A stretch of 64,000 bases of DNA, taken from NCBI GenBank assembly GCA_964525045.1, contig CAZGFD010000006.1:1-64000 (forward strand). Direction: 5' to 3'. Under the pieces are notes generated by a model. That model was not told the origin of the DNA and did not search any database. It saw only the letters and a list, made by a program, of their open reading frames with translations. This DNA comes from G020348185 sp964525045. Its GTDB lineage: Bacteria > Nitrospirota > Nitrospiria > Nitrospirales > UBA8639. Below, piece by piece: positions 43,962 to 54,490 of this stretch (the first letter of the stretch is position 1; each line of letters begins with the position of its first letter). A program made the position numbers and the translations under genes.

Positions 43962-45311
43962 TCAGGCTTTACGTGCTCTACCCTGAAGATGGGTTTCTTC
44001 CCGGTAGGCCTTGGCAACAAAAATAAACAAAATGGACACCACAAACATGATTGAAGCAAAAAACCAATAGTAGCTCGGTCCGATTAACAAGATCGTTCCA
44101 TCGTCACGCTGGATAAAAGTATTCACCAGGGAGGTAAACCCATTACCAAGAGAGACGGACAGGAGAAAAAGAGCCATAATAAAAGATTTAAATTTGAGGG
44201 GGGCTTGGGTATACGAAAATTCTAAGCAGGTAATCGACACCATCACTTCCGCGGCCGTGATCACCATAAATGCCAACAATTGCCAAACAATATTCGGGCG
44301 GGCTCCTGCGACAATACCCTGCTCAATCTGTGCAGAAATCAGAAAGGCGAGCACAGTGACAAAAAAACCGATAGATATCTTTCTCAGCGGGGTCAACGGA
44401 AAAACGCGATTCAGGGCCGGATAGATGCCATAGGAGAAAAGGGGAATAAAGATCATGATCAGGATTGGATTCACCGCTTGAATTTGGGATGGCAACCATT
44501 CAACTCCTAACCATTCACGATTCATCTGTTTGGCTTGGAGAACCCACGCCGAAGAGGTCTGGTCATACAACGACCAAAAAAAGGCCACAAACACATAAAT
44601 CGGGGCAAGCTTCACCACCACTCGCCAAAACTCCTGGCCCTTTAACTCCTGAAATACTTCCTTGCCACCGGCAGGTACGTGGGTGTAATTGTTTCTCCCT
44701 TGCCAAAAAATGACTGTCGCCACAAGCATGAGAAGACCAGGGACCCCAAATGCCAAGTGAGGCCCAAACCGGTCAAGCAACCAGGGCGTCATTAGGGTTG
44801 AGATAAAGGCTCCAAAATTTATTGCAAAATAAAACCAAAGGAATGCCATACTGAGCAATTTTTGATTAGCCCAACTGAATTGATCCCCCAGATTGGCCGA
44901 CACACAGGGTTTAATTCCACCAGATCCAATGGCAATTAAACTCAGACCGATTGCCAGGCCCAATCGGGTATGATCCAGGGCTAAAGCGAGATGACCAAAA
45001 CAATAGACAATGGAAAGGACAATAATGGTTTTATACTTTCCCCAAAACGCATCGGCCACAATCGCGCCGAGAAAGGGGAAAAAATAAACGGCCGCAGCGA
45101 ATCGGTGGAAATAAGCTCGAGCTTCTGCATCACTCATCACATCCAACCCGCCATCCTGGTCCACCAGCATCCCCGTCATAAAGACCACCAGAATTGCCCG
45201 CATCCCATAGTAACTAAACCGTTCAGCTCCCTCATTAACCACAAGGTGAAAAATCCCTGTCGGCATCCTATCCGTTTCAAGCGGTTCAGTCCGGTAAGGA
45301 GGGGTGGCCAT
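43962..45311 (-). CDS. POT-family proton-dependent oligopeptide transporter
   Basis: 449 residues with about 12 membrane segments. The start region VVNEGAERFSYYGMRAIL carries the POT motif ExxERFxYYG and the family also shows the FSYTQAP...MALFLLS segment. It should import di-/tripeptides using protons. No unusual residues are seen. Monocistronic, with a ~200-bp upstream gap. Confidence 0.9.
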   Translation of the reverse strand: MATPPYRTEPLETDRMPTGIFHLVVNEGAERFSYYGMRAILVVFMTGMLVDQDGGLDVMSDAEARAYFHRFAAAVYFFPFLGAIVADAFWGKYKTIIVLSIVYCFGHLALALDHTRLGLAIGLSLIAIGSGGIKPCVSANLGDQFSWANQKLLSMAFLWFYFAINFGAFISTLMTPWLLDRFGPHLAFGVPGLLMLVATVIFWQGRNNYTHVPAGGKEVFQELKGQEFWRVVVKLAPIYVFVAFFWSLYDQTSSAWVLQAKQMNREWLGVEWLPSQIQAVNPILIMIFIPLFSYGIYPALNRVFPLTPLRKISIGFFVTVLAFLISAQIEQGIVAGARPNIVWQLLAFMVITAAEVMVSITCLEFSYTQAPLKFKSFIMALFLLSVSLGNGFTSLVNTFIQRDDGTILLIGPSYYWFFASIMFVVSILFIFVAKAYREETHLQGRARKA

Positions 45312-45518
45312 CGTGGTGCCTTTTTAATTTAGGAAAGAAGACAAGGTGACTTCATTGCTACGCTAACGGTGGAGCAGGCAGGGTTTGGGGTCGATAAGGG
45401 GAGCATGTAAATTTTTACCAGTCACACTTTTTCAAGGCGATCAGTTGCAACCCATTTTTCTTCATACCCCATTTGTTACAATACCGATTCTGCGTTCCCA
45501 TAAAATTTTATTGATTTC

Positions 45519-46364
45519 ATGAATCAGGACCCTCTCTTGATGACCTTTGACGCTCACAACCCATCCAAGCATTCATTGTCAAAATCTCCAATGACCATTA
45601 GCAGTCCACGAAATGAACAGTTCAAACGATGGATGTCCTTACTTGATTCCAGAGGATTAACCCAGCACCAGCAGTGCCTGGTCTCCGGGAAAAAGCTTGT
45701 TCGGCAGATTCTGGTTCAGTTCCCAAATTTATCTTTAGAAATCCTTTATCCAACCCTTCGTTTTCCGGTGCTCATCGCCCCTCCACAGGTGACTCACTTT
45801 CGTTTGACCCCGGAACTATTTCGAAAGCTGGACCTTGCCGGAACCCGCTTTCCATTATTAGTGTGCCAGGTTCCCCCCATCACCCTTGCGAGTCTCACAT
45901 CACCACCTCGGGGGCTTGAAGTTCTTTGCCCTTTTGGCGACCCAACGAATGTGGGCGCAATTATCCGCAGTTCCTGCGCTTTTAATGTGACCTCTCTCAT
46001 CCTCTTACGGGAAGCCGCTCATCCCTTTCATCCGAGGTCCATCCGAGCTTCGAGTGGAGCGGTGTTTCATCAGGAATTATTGCAGGGTCCCGGAATGGTC
46101 GAGCTGCATAAAGAGGAAGTCTTACAGTGGATTACCGCGCTTGATTTAAAAGGGGAAACCCTGTCTTCCTGGAAATGGCCCGAGAATATCCGTCTTTTAA
46201 TTGGGGAAGAAGGGGTAGGTCTGGCAAAACGAGCCTTTCCGAAAATGCTGGCCATTCCCCAAGCAAAAAAAGCGAATTCACTCAACGCCGCCACTGCCGC
46301 CAGCATCGCGCTATATTCATATCGACAGCAACATCCTCTTGTTTCGCCCGATGGTCCGGAGTGA
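45519..46364 (+). CDS. SpoU/TrmH-family RNA methyltransferase
   Basis: 281 residues. The C-terminal SpoU methyltransferase domain shows motif 1 DPTNVGAIIRSSCAF, motif 2 LLIGEEGVGL and motif 3 NSLNAATAASIALY (trefoil-knot SAM fold). The N-terminal part (about 30-110) looks like the substrate-binding domain of rRNA 2'-O-methyltransferases. RNA target unknown. The start is uncertain within the first 25 codons; an in-frame MTISSPRNEQFKRW may be the true N-terminus. Confidence 0.85.
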   Translation: MNQDPLLMTFDAHNPSKHSLSKSPMTISSPRNEQFKRWMSLLDSRGLTQHQQCLVSGKKLVRQILVQFPNLSLEILYPTLRFPVLIAPPQVTHFRLTPELFRKLDLAGTRFPLLVCQVPPITLASLTSPPRGLEVLCPFGDPTNVGAIIRSSCAFNVTSLILLREAAHPFHPRSIRASSGAVFHQELLQGPGMVELHKEEVLQWITALDLKGETLSSWKWPENIRLLIGEEGVGLAKRAFPKMLAIPQAKKANSLNAATAASIALYSYRQQHPLVSPDGPE

Positions 46365-46485
46365 ACACCTTTCGGTATCCCCTCCCAATTGCCGTACCCT
46401 GTCCCCCCTGGCGGGACATTGAACAATACGGCGGGCCATGGGGCTCAAATCTCAGATTTCAAATTTCAGCTCTCAGATTTAGGGC

Positions 46486-46986
46486 TTAGGGTTGGTCGTC
46501 TAACACTTTTTGGGTCTGTTCCTCACGGAATTTCTTAAGACGTCGTTGAATCCCCTGATCCGCAAGGGCAAGAATGGCTCCGGCCAGTAAGCCCGCATTG
46601 GCAGCACCCGCCTGTCCAATAGCCAAGGTCCCTACCGGGATTCCTTTTGGCATTTGCACAATGGATAAAAGCGAATCTAACCCTTGCAGAGCTTTGGACT
46701 GCATAGGAACACCCAATACCGGCAGCGAAGTTTTGGCTGCAATCACGCCAGCCAGATGCGCTGCCCCTCCTGCCCCAGCAATGATGACTTGAATTCCCCG
46801 CTCCTCGGCTTTACCGACATAGTCCACCAACGCGTCAGGTGCACGGTGTGCAGAGAGGATACGAATTTCATAAGGTATGTCTAATTTAGCGAGCATGTCG
46901 CCTGCATGATTCATGGTGTCCAGGTCACTTCGGCTCCCCATCAGAATGGCGACGCGAGGGTTTAACGGCGTTGATTCTTTCGACAT
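46486..46986 (-). CDS. purE: N5-carboxyaminoimidazole ribonucleotide mutase
   Basis: 166 residues from ATG 46986 (AAGGAGAACAGCCAATC). PurE motifs: [34 protein letters not shown], and [16 protein letters not shown]. It converts N5-CAIR to CAIR in purine synthesis. It lies 57 bases after typA on the same strand. PurK is not nearby. Confidence 0.92.
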   Translation of the reverse strand: MSKESTPLNPRVAILMGSRSDLDTMNHAGDMLAKLDIPYEIRILSAHRAPDALVDYVGKAEERGIQVIIAGAGGAAHLAGVIAAKTSLPVLGVPMQSKALQGLDSLLSIVQMPKGIPVGTLAIGQAGAANAGLLAGAILALADQGIQRRLKKFREEQTQKVLDDQP

Positions 46987-47042
46987 GATTGGCTGTTCTC
47001 CTTTTTTGCTTGGGACTTCCAATAGAAGTGTTACCAGTATTT

Positions 47043-48866
47043 TCAACGACGTGCAGCAGCTCTTCTCTCGTTATCAGTGAGATAGCGTTTTCGCAAACGA
47101 ATATGTTTAGGGGTCACCTCTACTAATTCGTCATCTTCAATAAACTCGAGGGCAAATTCTAACGTCATTTCACGGGGAGTGATGAGGTTGATGGCCTCAT
47201 CAGAGCCTGCTGCCCGAATGTTCGTCAGTTTTTTTTCTCGTATAGCATTGACGACCAGATCCTGACCTTTATTGTTGACTCCAATGATCATTCCTTCATA
47301 CAACGGGTCGCCAGGCTGAATAAACACCTCCCCTCGTTCCTGAAGCCCCCACAAGGCGTAGGGAACGGCATTCCCTCCTCCCTGGGAGATCTGAACTCCG
47401 GTAGAGCGTTTGGGAATCTCGCCTTTAAAGGGTTGATATTCATAAAATGTCTGGGACATGACTCCGGTACCTCTCGTCATCATGAGCATCTCACTGCGAA
47501 ATCCCATTAAGGCCCGTGAGGCCACGAGAAATTCCAATCGTACGGTGCCGACGCTACTCATCTGCATATTTCTCATCTCGGACCTTCGGTTCCCCAATGA
47601 TTCAATCACCGTACCTTGATATCCAGGGTCGACCTCAATAACCACTTCTTCAACCGGTTCAAGGAATTCGCTATCCACCTCTTTGAAGATGACCTTTGGG
47701 GGAGATACTTCCAATTCATACCCTTCCCGTCGCATCGTTTCAATCAAAATGGCCAAATGAAGCTCACCACGTCCGGAAACCTTAAAGCGTTCCCCTCCGT
47801 CCACCTCTTCAACCTTGATCCCGACATTCACCATGGCTTCATGACTTAATCGTTCACGAATATGTCGTGAGGTGAGAAATCGTCCCCCATCCTTCCCTGC
47901 CAGCGGGCTGGTGTTATGGCAAAAGCTCATCGAAATAGTCGGTTCATCAATATTGACGGTGGGCAACGCCACCGGATTGGCCGGATCCGCGATGGTCTCC
48001 CCTACCCGGACATTTTCAATTCCGGCGACTGAAATGATATCTCCAGCTTTGGCATGATCGGTTTCCACCCGTTTTAAGCCTTGATAGCCAAGCAGTTTCG
48101 TCACTTTGGCACGCTCAAGACTGCCATCCCGCTGTACCAACACCACGGGATCCCCAACATGAATGGCTCCACGAACAATCCGTCCGACGGCAATTCGGCC
48201 AATATACGAGTCATAGTCCAAACTGGTCACTAACATTTGAAAGGATTGATCAGGATCGGCCACTGGTGGTAGCACGCGATGAATAATGGTATCAAGGAGG
48301 GGCTTCATATCAGATCCGAGTTCATCCAGCTCCAGAGTGGTTCGGCCTTCCTTGCCTGAAGCATACACAATCGGGAAATCAAGCTGTTCCTCAGTGGCAT
48401 TCAATTCACAAAATAAATCAAAGGTCTGGTCAACCACTGCATGGGGTTGGGCATTGGGTCGATCGATTTTATTAATAACCACAATGGGTTTGAGATGGAG
48501 TTGCAAGGATTTGTTAAGCACAAATTTGGTCTGGGGCATTGGTCCCTCGAACGCATCCACTAAGAGCAACACACCATCCACCATTCGTAAAATCCGTTCA
48601 ACTTCACTACCGAAATCCGCGTGTCCGGGTGTATCAACAATATTGATGCGGATGTCCTTGTATTGGAGCGACGCGTTTTTGGAGAAAATGGTGATGCCCC
48701 GCTCTTTTTCCAGGGGATTGGAATCCATGATCACGGATTCCCCTTCTCTAAACACATGGGCCCCAGTCTGTCGCAATAACGCATCGACCAGGGTGGTCTT
48801 TCCATGATCAACATGGGCAATAATCGCCACATTTCGCAAATCTTTTCGTCGTTTTTGATTGGGCAT
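47043..48866 (-). CDS. typA: Ribosome-associated GTPase TypA/BipA
   Basis: 607 residues: GTPase domain with [15 protein letters not shown] (G1), RGITI (G2), DTPGH (G3), [10 protein letters not shown] (G4), domain II, III and V and the BipA C-terminal domain. A translational GTPase acting in 50S assembly and stress response. Length is normal and no break is seen. First gene of a typA-purE unit. Confidence 0.95.
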   Translation of the reverse strand: MPNQKRRKDLRNVAIIAHVDHGKTTLVDALLRQTGAHVFREGESVIMDSNPLEKERGITIFSKNASLQYKDIRINIVDTPGHADFGSEVERILRMVDGVLLLVDAFEGPMPQTKFVLNKSLQLHLKPIVVINKIDRPNAQPHAVVDQTFDLFCELNATEEQLDFPIVYASGKEGRTTLELDELGSDMKPLLDTIIHRVLPPVADPDQSFQMLVTSLDYDSYIGRIAVGRIVRGAIHVGDPVVLVQRDGSLERAKVTKLLGYQGLKRVETDHAKAGDIISVAGIENVRVGETIADPANPVALPTVNIDEPTISMSFCHNTSPLAGKDGGRFLTSRHIRERLSHEAMVNVGIKVEEVDGGERFKVSGRGELHLAILIETMRREGYELEVSPPKVIFKEVDSEFLEPVEEVVIEVDPGYQGTVIESLGNRRSEMRNMQMSSVGTVRLEFLVASRALMGFRSEMLMMTRGTGVMSQTFYEYQPFKGEIPKRSTGVQISQGGGNAVPYALWGLQERGEVFIQPGDPLYEGMIIGVNNKGQDLVVNAIREKKLTNIRAAGSDEAINLITPREMTLEFALEFIEDDELVEVTPKHIRLRKRYLTDNERRAAARR

Positions 48867-49277
48867 TGTTTGGTGTTCCGGATGTTAATGATATTGAGGA
48901 GTGCATAGGCTATACCATGATCGAGGCGTAGTGGCCAAGTTAACTCGTAACAGGTTGTTCATACAGGAAAGATATAGGAAAATATCAAAAAAAAAGGCCA
49001 AACCGAATTCCTTCGATTTTGCCAAAGACAAGTTCCTCATTCAAATCTCATGCAATCTGGAGGTTAGGGGAAATAGATCCTATGGTGACTAAAAAGAAGG
49101 ATTTCTTCCCGTAAGGAATCTACATGTGACCTTTGGAATCCCGACTTGAACGAGCATTCTGTTCCTCATTTTTTGCAAAAATAATATGAAAATGTGTATT
49201 CTAAGGTGATGGGAGAGGCCTTTCCATTTATCTTGTATCCCACATAGATCCATTTATCCTTGCAAAGGTACCCAACC
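48867..49277. other. Intergenic, 411 bp
   Basis: No supported gene; probable divergent promoter region of typA and the dehydrogenase gene. Confidence 0.4.
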
Positions 49278-50171
49278 ATGGACAAAGCAGACTTTCAGGT
49301 AGGATTTGTAGGTGTTGGACGAATGGGAGCCAACATGGCTCGCCGTTTAAACGATCAAGGATATACGATCACGGCGACCTACGATATCGATTCGAAAAAA
49401 GCAACATCCCTGGCCAGCGAATTATCTTGTCAAGCCGTTACATCTCTGTCCGGCATAGCTGAATGCTCGAATACGGTCATAACGGTGGTCACCGATGACC
49501 AAGCCATGAGATCCATTTTTAACGAACAGGCTGCCGATAGTCTGCTTGCACTGAAAAAAAATTGCCTGTTCATTAATTGTGCAACCCTTTCCCCACATAT
49601 TCACCGTGAAATCGAATCGGCGACAGCACGACATGGCGGCCAAAGCCTTGAGGCCTGCATGGCCAGCAGTATCACCCAAGCCCGGGAAGGGACTTTGTAC
49701 CTCATGTGTGCGGGAAAACTGGAAGCCTTCGATCGAGCCAAACCCATTTTGGAATCGCTGAGTGAATCGCTTCGATTTATTGGCCCCGCGGGGGAAGCTG
49801 CAAAAGTTAAAGCACTGGTCAACATGGTCATGAACATCAATACGGCCGGCCTGGCTGAAGGCTTGGGCGTTGGGGAAGCTCTTGGCCTTGACCTGGATAT
49901 GTTACGGGAAGTCTTCGCTCAAACTGGCGCAGCTTCAAGAGTACTGGAAACAGATGGGAGTGACATGGTATCCCGAGACCATGAATGTTACTTTTCAGTC
50001 GAACATGCTAGAAAAGATTGCCATATTGCCGTGAAGTTGGCTGAGTCTCAAGGGATTTCGCCTCCATTAGCCAAAGCCACTCTGGCGCAATATCAAAAAC
50101 TTGAAAAGCTGGGGAAGGGGGATTTAGACAAATCCGCTATTTCGGAACTCACCTTCCGCGGTCGGGGTTAG
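49278..50171 (+). CDS. Beta-hydroxyacid dehydrogenase family oxidoreductase
   Basis: From ATG 49278 the protein has 297 residues. NAD(P)-binding GFVGVGRMGANMARRL (about 9-24), a variant of the DxGxxGxG pattern; catalytic Lys in LVNMVMNINTAGLAEGLG (GxxGxGxxxKxxxN-like helix with K in AAKVKALVN); and the C-terminal helical domain are present. It belongs to the 3-hydroxyisobutyrate/tartronate semialdehyde reductase family. Substrate unknown. A TTG six codons upstream is an alternative start. Confidence 0.85.
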   Translation: MDKADFQVGFVGVGRMGANMARRLNDQGYTITATYDIDSKKATSLASELSCQAVTSLSGIAECSNTVITVVTDDQAMRSIFNEQAADSLLALKKNCLFINCATLSPHIHREIESATARHGGQSLEACMASSITQAREGTLYLMCAGKLEAFDRAKPILESLSESLRFIGPAGEAAKVKALVNMVMNINTAGLAEGLGVGEALGLDLDMLREVFAQTGAASRVLETDGSDMVSRDHECYFSVEHARKDCHIAVKLAESQGISPPLAKATLAQYQKLEKLGKGDLDKSAISELTFRGRG

Positions 50172-50407
50172 GTGGAGGATCTTGGTCCCTCGCACACCAT
50201 TTTATTCATTGACTTTGCCTGCTCCAAACCTCTTTCTCAAAAGTTGACCATATCCTGTGGCATACCGTAGACTTATGGAATTAAGAGTCAAATGAGTTTC
50301 CCCAATGAGTTTCCTCAAGGTTGCCCTCTAATAATGTTGACATTGCAAATCACACCTCTATCGTAGAGGATTCAAATCATTCACTTTATAAAAAAGCGAG
50401 GATACCC

Positions 50408-51043
50408 ATGGCATTGCGATTAGGAGATGAGGCCCCGAATTTCACCGCAGAAACCACCCAAGGAACGGTTAATTTTCATGAATGGCTGGGCAATGGTTGG
50501 GGAATACTTTTTTCCCACCCTAAAGACTTTACCCCTGTTTGCACCACTGAACTCGGGACCATGGCGAAAATCACGGAAGAATTTAAGAAGCGAAACGTCA
50601 AGGTACTCGCCGTCAGCGTTGACCCCTTGGACTCTCATAAAGGATGGGTGAATGACATCAATGAAACCCAAAACTGCTCCGTCACGTACCCTATCATTGC
50701 TGATCCGGAGCGGAAGGTAGCCAACTTGTATGACATGATCCACCCCAACGCGTTGGACAATATGACAGTCCGATCGGTGTTTATTATCGGACCGGATAAA
50801 AAGGTTAAACTGATGCTGACCTATCCCGCTTCGACCGGTCGAAACTTTGACGAAATCCTTCGAGTCGTCGATTCCCTCCAATTGACCGCTAACTTCAAAG
50901 TCGCGACTCCAGCGAACTGGAAAGACGGTGAAGATTGCATTATTACCCCGGCTGTTGCCGATGCGGATGTCCCTTCGTTGTTCCCCAAAGGTCATCGCGC
51001 GGTCAAACCCTACTTGCGTTATACCCCACAACCAAATAAGTAA
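50408..51043 (+). CDS. 1-Cys peroxiredoxin (Prx6 type)
   Basis: 211 residues from ATG 50408. The peroxidatic Cys lies in HPKDFTPVCTTELGTM (Cys about 47) with the T-x-x-C and R (about 130) geometry of Prx6; the C-terminal domain is present and contains no resolving Cys in the usual position. Reduces peroxides. It is followed by a strong terminator at 51081-51110. Confidence 0.92.
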   Translation: MALRLGDEAPNFTAETTQGTVNFHEWLGNGWGILFSHPKDFTPVCTTELGTMAKITEEFKKRNVKVLAVSVDPLDSHKGWVNDINETQNCSVTYPIIADPERKVANLYDMIHPNALDNMTVRSVFIIGPDKKVKLMLTYPASTGRNFDEILRVVDSLQLTANFKVATPANWKDGEDCIITPAVADADVPSLFPKGHRAVKPYLRYTPQPNK

Positions 51044-51080
51044 ATCACAAATATCATCAGTACTCTTTCGCTGTACCAAA

Positions 51081-51110
51081 CAGAGCCGCCCCAAGGCGGC
51101 TCTGTTTTTT
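51081..51110 (+). terminator. Rho-independent terminator
   Basis: CAGAGCCGCC-CCAA-GGCGGCTCTG followed by TTTTTT: a perfect 10-bp stem and T run, 38 bases after the peroxiredoxin stop. Confidence 0.95.
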
Positions 51111-51216
51111 AAAAGGCCTTCCTACGTCGCAATCCGCCCAATGGAAAAACCGTTATCACTTATGACTGGTCTAACCTCTGAAATTTAAATTTTGAACCTG
51201 AAACCTGAAACTGTTA

Positions 51217-51489
51217 TTACGGCTGGTACGTCTCAAAGAGCGAGACGTTGAATTGATAGGTACGGTTGCACTCACGGCACCGTAGTTGGACGGAATCACT
51301 TTCTACCTTAACGTCACTCACACGCAAATCTTCTGAATGAGACTTCGCGCATAGCTTCAATTGATGGCCTGCTCCATCTTCGGCCATTGGTGCATCCTGT
51401 TGGCGAGCGTGAAACATGGTTACGGTCAGACGGTGTCGCATATTGCAATTGGTGCAGAGAATACCCACTTTATCGGGAAGAGTGACCAT
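51217..51489 (-). CDS. Small zinc-ribbon-like protein
   Basis: From ATG 51489 the product has 90 residues (an upstream ATG gives 114). Two CxxC knuckles, GILCTNCNMRHRL at the N-terminus and QLRCRECNRTYQF near the C-terminus, could bind one zinc. The remainder is charged and soluble. No family recognised; such double-knuckle proteins are often RNA- or protein-binding. Confidence 0.6.
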   Translation of the reverse strand: MVTLPDKVGILCTNCNMRHRLTVTMFHARQQDAPMAEDGAGHQLKLCAKSHSEDLRVSDVKVESDSVQLRCRECNRTYQFNVSLFETYQP

Positions 51490-51816
51490 TTTAAAACTTA
51501 GGGATAAGGGATGGACGGCAAAACATTGCTGCAGGAAGGCTCCAGTGTTAAAAATTGGCATTATTAAAAGTTTTCTGAATTTAATACCGAATTTCGTTAA
51601 AGGAATGTCGAATCCCAGTTTTTAAGATGTGGGTCTCCATAAATCTAGAAATCCATATTTGACCAATTCTTCTAATTTTCTTTTCTTCGGCATTGAATAT
51701 TCCTTGTTCGATTTTGGATATTTTCACCGCCTCGACGGAGGTTGTCTGAGTAAGTCATGAAGGGCAAGGGGCATTTTCCAACATCCAACAATGACCACCT
51801 AAGTATTGAAGGGTCT
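51490..51816. other. Intergenic, no supported gene
   Basis: Repeat-like TTTAAATTTTGAAC motif lies to the left; nothing else recognised. Confidence 0.35.
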
Positions 51817-52281
51817 TCAGGGCTTGGCTTCCAATAGGTTTTTTGGACGGCGGGTTTGGCACGGTTCGCGTGTCCATTCACGAAGAACTTTGTTTTCGTC
51901 AAAGGTCAAGACATAGCGAACGCATAAGACCCTTTCCCGTTGCTTCGTTTCACCACTCCCCTTGCCGATAAGAGAAGCGGCCGTGTCGGCCAACACGTTG
52001 ATTCCTTGCCCTAGGGTTTTGGCGCCCACTGGGTTCATTTCACTCTCTGAGACTCCATACCGATAAATCCAGGTTGTTTCTTCGCTAAGAAAAGGATCTT
52101 TCACAATATGGGGCTTGCCAAGTTTTTTTCTCACATCCTCCTGCGTTATTTCATCTACCCCATCATCAAAGAAGTCATCCCGCCAATGGCTACAGCCCAA
52201 TGGCATACCAATAAAAACCAGTAGACACACGGAAGTCCAATATCGAAGCCCCCCGGCGATTCCTACCCGACCCACCCTCAT
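51817..52281 (-). CDS. Predicted lipoprotein
   Basis: From ATG 52281 about 154 residues; signal peptide with lipobox PLGCSHW. The mature part DEITQEDVRKKLGKPHIVKD has the SmpA/BamE-like pattern (start of a GKP strand turn) and later EETTWIYRY, consistent with a small BamE-fold lipoprotein. Last gene of the ettA-led unit, 2 bases after the small membrane protein. Confidence 0.7.
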   Translation of the reverse strand: MRVGRVGIAGGLRYWTSVCLLVFIGMPLGCSHWRDDFFDDGVDEITQEDVRKKLGKPHIVKDPFLSEETTWIYRYGVSESEMNPVGAKTLGQGINVLADTAASLIGKGSGETKQRERVLCVRYVLTFDENKVLREWTREPCQTRRPKNLLEAKP

Positions 52282-52289
52282 GCTCAATC

Positions 52290-52514
52290 CTATTCTTTTT
52301 CCTCAGTTGACGGCCGGCTTTTTGCAGCGGAGGTCAAAGCCCTGACTAACGCGTAGACTTGGGCCATCAGCCCAGTGACGATTAATCCAAGCGCGACCGG
52401 CATCCATACGGAAGCCGGTTGATCAAGTCCTTGCATTCCGAGAATAAACCCACCCGCGATGCACAAGATGCCGACTGACCTGGCTATCACAATATCCGGT
52501 CTATGGAAGACCAT
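52290..52514 (-). CDS. Small two-segment membrane protein
   Basis: 74 residues with two hydrophobic segments (about 9-27 and 34-56) and a charged C-terminus. Lies 10 bases after ettA and just before a lipoprotein gene. Unknown. Confidence 0.6.
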   Translation of the reverse strand: MVFHRPDIVIARSVGILCIAGGFILGMQGLDQPASVWMPVALGLIVTGLMAQVYALVRALTSAAKSRPSTEEKE

Positions 52515-52524
52515 GAGGAAATGG

Positions 52525-54210
52525 CTACTCCTTTGTTAACCGGCGATAACGAATGCGATGAGGGTTTTCCGCATACTTTCCCAATCGTTTCTTTCTATCC
52601 GCTTCATATTCGCTATAGTTCCCCTCAAACCATTCTACTCGACTCTCCCCTTCAAAACCTAGAATATGGGTGGCGATCCGATCGAGAAACCAGCGGTCGT
52701 GGCTGCTTACCACCGCGCACCCACCAAACTGCTCCAATCCTTCCTCTAACGCTCGAAGAGTGTTCACATCCAAATCATTGGTGGGCTCATCAAGTAGAAG
52801 GACATTGGCGCATTCTTTCAGCATCCGGGCGAGATGGACACGGTTTCGCTCTCCACCGGATAAATCCTTCAACTTTTTCTGTTGATCGGATCCCATGAAA
52901 TTAAACCGAGAGACATATCCTCGGGAGTTTATCTCCCTTTTTCCCAATTGTATCGTATCCTTCCCTCCAGCTATAGCTTCCCACACTGTCAGGGTTCCAT
53001 CAAGCATTCGATCTTGATCCACATACCCTAATTTCACGGTCTCCCCTACGGTCAATGACCCCTGGTCGGGCTTTTCTGAACCAATGATGATACGAAACAG
53101 AGTCGTTTTTCCAGCTCCATTAGGGCCCACGACGCCAACAATTCCCCCACGAGGGAGGCTGAAAGAAAGATTCTCAAACAACACGGCATCGCCAAACGAC
53201 TTACTTAAATTCTTCGCTTCGAGAACGACATCCCCTAATCTTGGCCCTGGGGGAATGTAGATCTCTAGGTCCTCCCCCCGGCTATCTTTCTCTTCATGTA
53301 ACAACTGCTCATAGCGAGTAACCCGGGCTTTTCCTTTTGCCTGGCGGCCCTTTGGAGACATACGGATCCATTCGAGCTCCCGTTCAAGCGTTTTTTGCCG
53401 CTTGGACTCTGACTTTTCTTCTTTTTCCAGCCTGGCCTGTTTTTGAGATAACCAGGAGGAATAGTTGCCCTGAAAAGGAATCCCATACCCACGATCAAGT
53501 TCCAATATCCATCCCGCGACATTATCCAAAAAATACCGGTCGTGGGTCACCGCAATGACCGTACCCCTATAGCGCTGGAGATGTTGTTCCAGCCATTGCA
53601 CCGATTCCGCATCCAAATGATTTGTCGGCTCATCTAATAATAAAATATCCGGCTCCTGGATCAACAATCTACACAATGCCACTCGTCTTCTCTCTCCTCC
53701 GGACAACACATCAACCCTGGCTTCGGGAGGTGGACAACGAAGGGCATCCATTGCCACTTCAAGTTGATGTTCCAGTTCCCAGCCATTGACTGACTCAATT
53801 TTCTCCTGCAATTGTCCTTGCCGTTCAATCAATTTTTCCATTACCTCAGGTGATAAATCATCCCCGAATCTGTTGCTGACGGCCTCATATTCATGGAGGA
53901 GTCCGATAATGTCTTGTCGTCCCTCTTCAACAATTTCCTTAACGGTCTTCCCGGCTTCCAGTTCGGGTTCCTGTTCCAACAATCCGACAGAGTACCCTTT
54001 AGAAAAGGTCATCTCACCAAGATAATCCTTGTCCACTCCGGCGATAATACGGAGCAGGGTGCTTTTTCCTGACCCATTTAACCCAAGTACTCCAATTTTG
54101 GCTCCATAAAAGAAAGACAAGTATATATCCTTGAGCACCTGCCTTTTGGGAGGGTGAACTCGTCCTACTCCTATTAAAGAAAAAATGATTTGTTTATCAT
54201 CCCCGCTCAT
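52525..54210 (-). CDS. ettA: Energy-dependent translational throttle protein EttA
   Basis: 561-residue ABC-F protein: two ABC cassettes (Walker A GLNGSGKSTLL and GPNGAGKTTLF; signature LSGGERRRVALC and LSGGERNRVHLA; Walker B ILLLDEPTNHLD and VLLLDEPTNDLD), joined by a linker rich in charged residues (about 245-300) with an arm. EttA binds the ribosome E site under low ATP. Start ATG 54210. Length fits E. coli EttA (555). Confidence 0.95.
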   Translation of the reverse strand: MSGDDKQIIFSLIGVGRVHPPKRQVLKDIYLSFFYGAKIGVLGLNGSGKSTLLRIIAGVDKDYLGEMTFSKGYSVGLLEQEPELEAGKTVKEIVEEGRQDIIGLLHEYEAVSNRFGDDLSPEVMEKLIERQGQLQEKIESVNGWELEHQLEVAMDALRCPPPEARVDVLSGGERRRVALCRLLIQEPDILLLDEPTNHLDAESVQWLEQHLQRYRGTVIAVTHDRYFLDNVAGWILELDRGYGIPFQGNYSSWLSQKQARLEKEEKSESKRQKTLERELEWIRMSPKGRQAKGKARVTRYEQLLHEEKDSRGEDLEIYIPPGPRLGDVVLEAKNLSKSFGDAVLFENLSFSLPRGGIVGVVGPNGAGKTTLFRIIIGSEKPDQGSLTVGETVKLGYVDQDRMLDGTLTVWEAIAGGKDTIQLGKREINSRGYVSRFNFMGSDQQKKLKDLSGGERNRVHLARMLKECANVLLLDEPTNDLDVNTLRALEEGLEQFGGCAVVSSHDRWFLDRIATHILGFEGESRVEWFEGNYSEYEADRKKRLGKYAENPHRIRYRRLTKE

Positions 54211-54490
54211 GACACCTCAATATTTCCCTTTCACGTTCATCGGGAGAAATGGTTAAAGATCAATATTCAATGTACAAAGGGTACCGGTCTCTGGTTTATA
54301 ACCTTGAGACCTGAAACATTGCATCACGCTCCCACCATAACAAAGGCCAGGGAGTGACGACAATCCAACCCCAGTGAAATCCGAACATCCTGCAATGGCA
54401 AACGTAGCGAATTTATGGTACATGTTTGGTATGTTTTTGGCGCAACCAGTCGATCCACATTAACCATTTCCTGAGCCCAAATGTATAAGC

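Noticed and set aside
43745..44059. Reverse 104-codon frame overlapping the end of the POT transporter gene
   Set aside because: It is in another frame of a strong gene and has no start signal or domain.
52503..52898. Forward 131-codon frame
   Set aside because: Entirely antisense to ettA, whose protein motifs are complete; a shadow frame.
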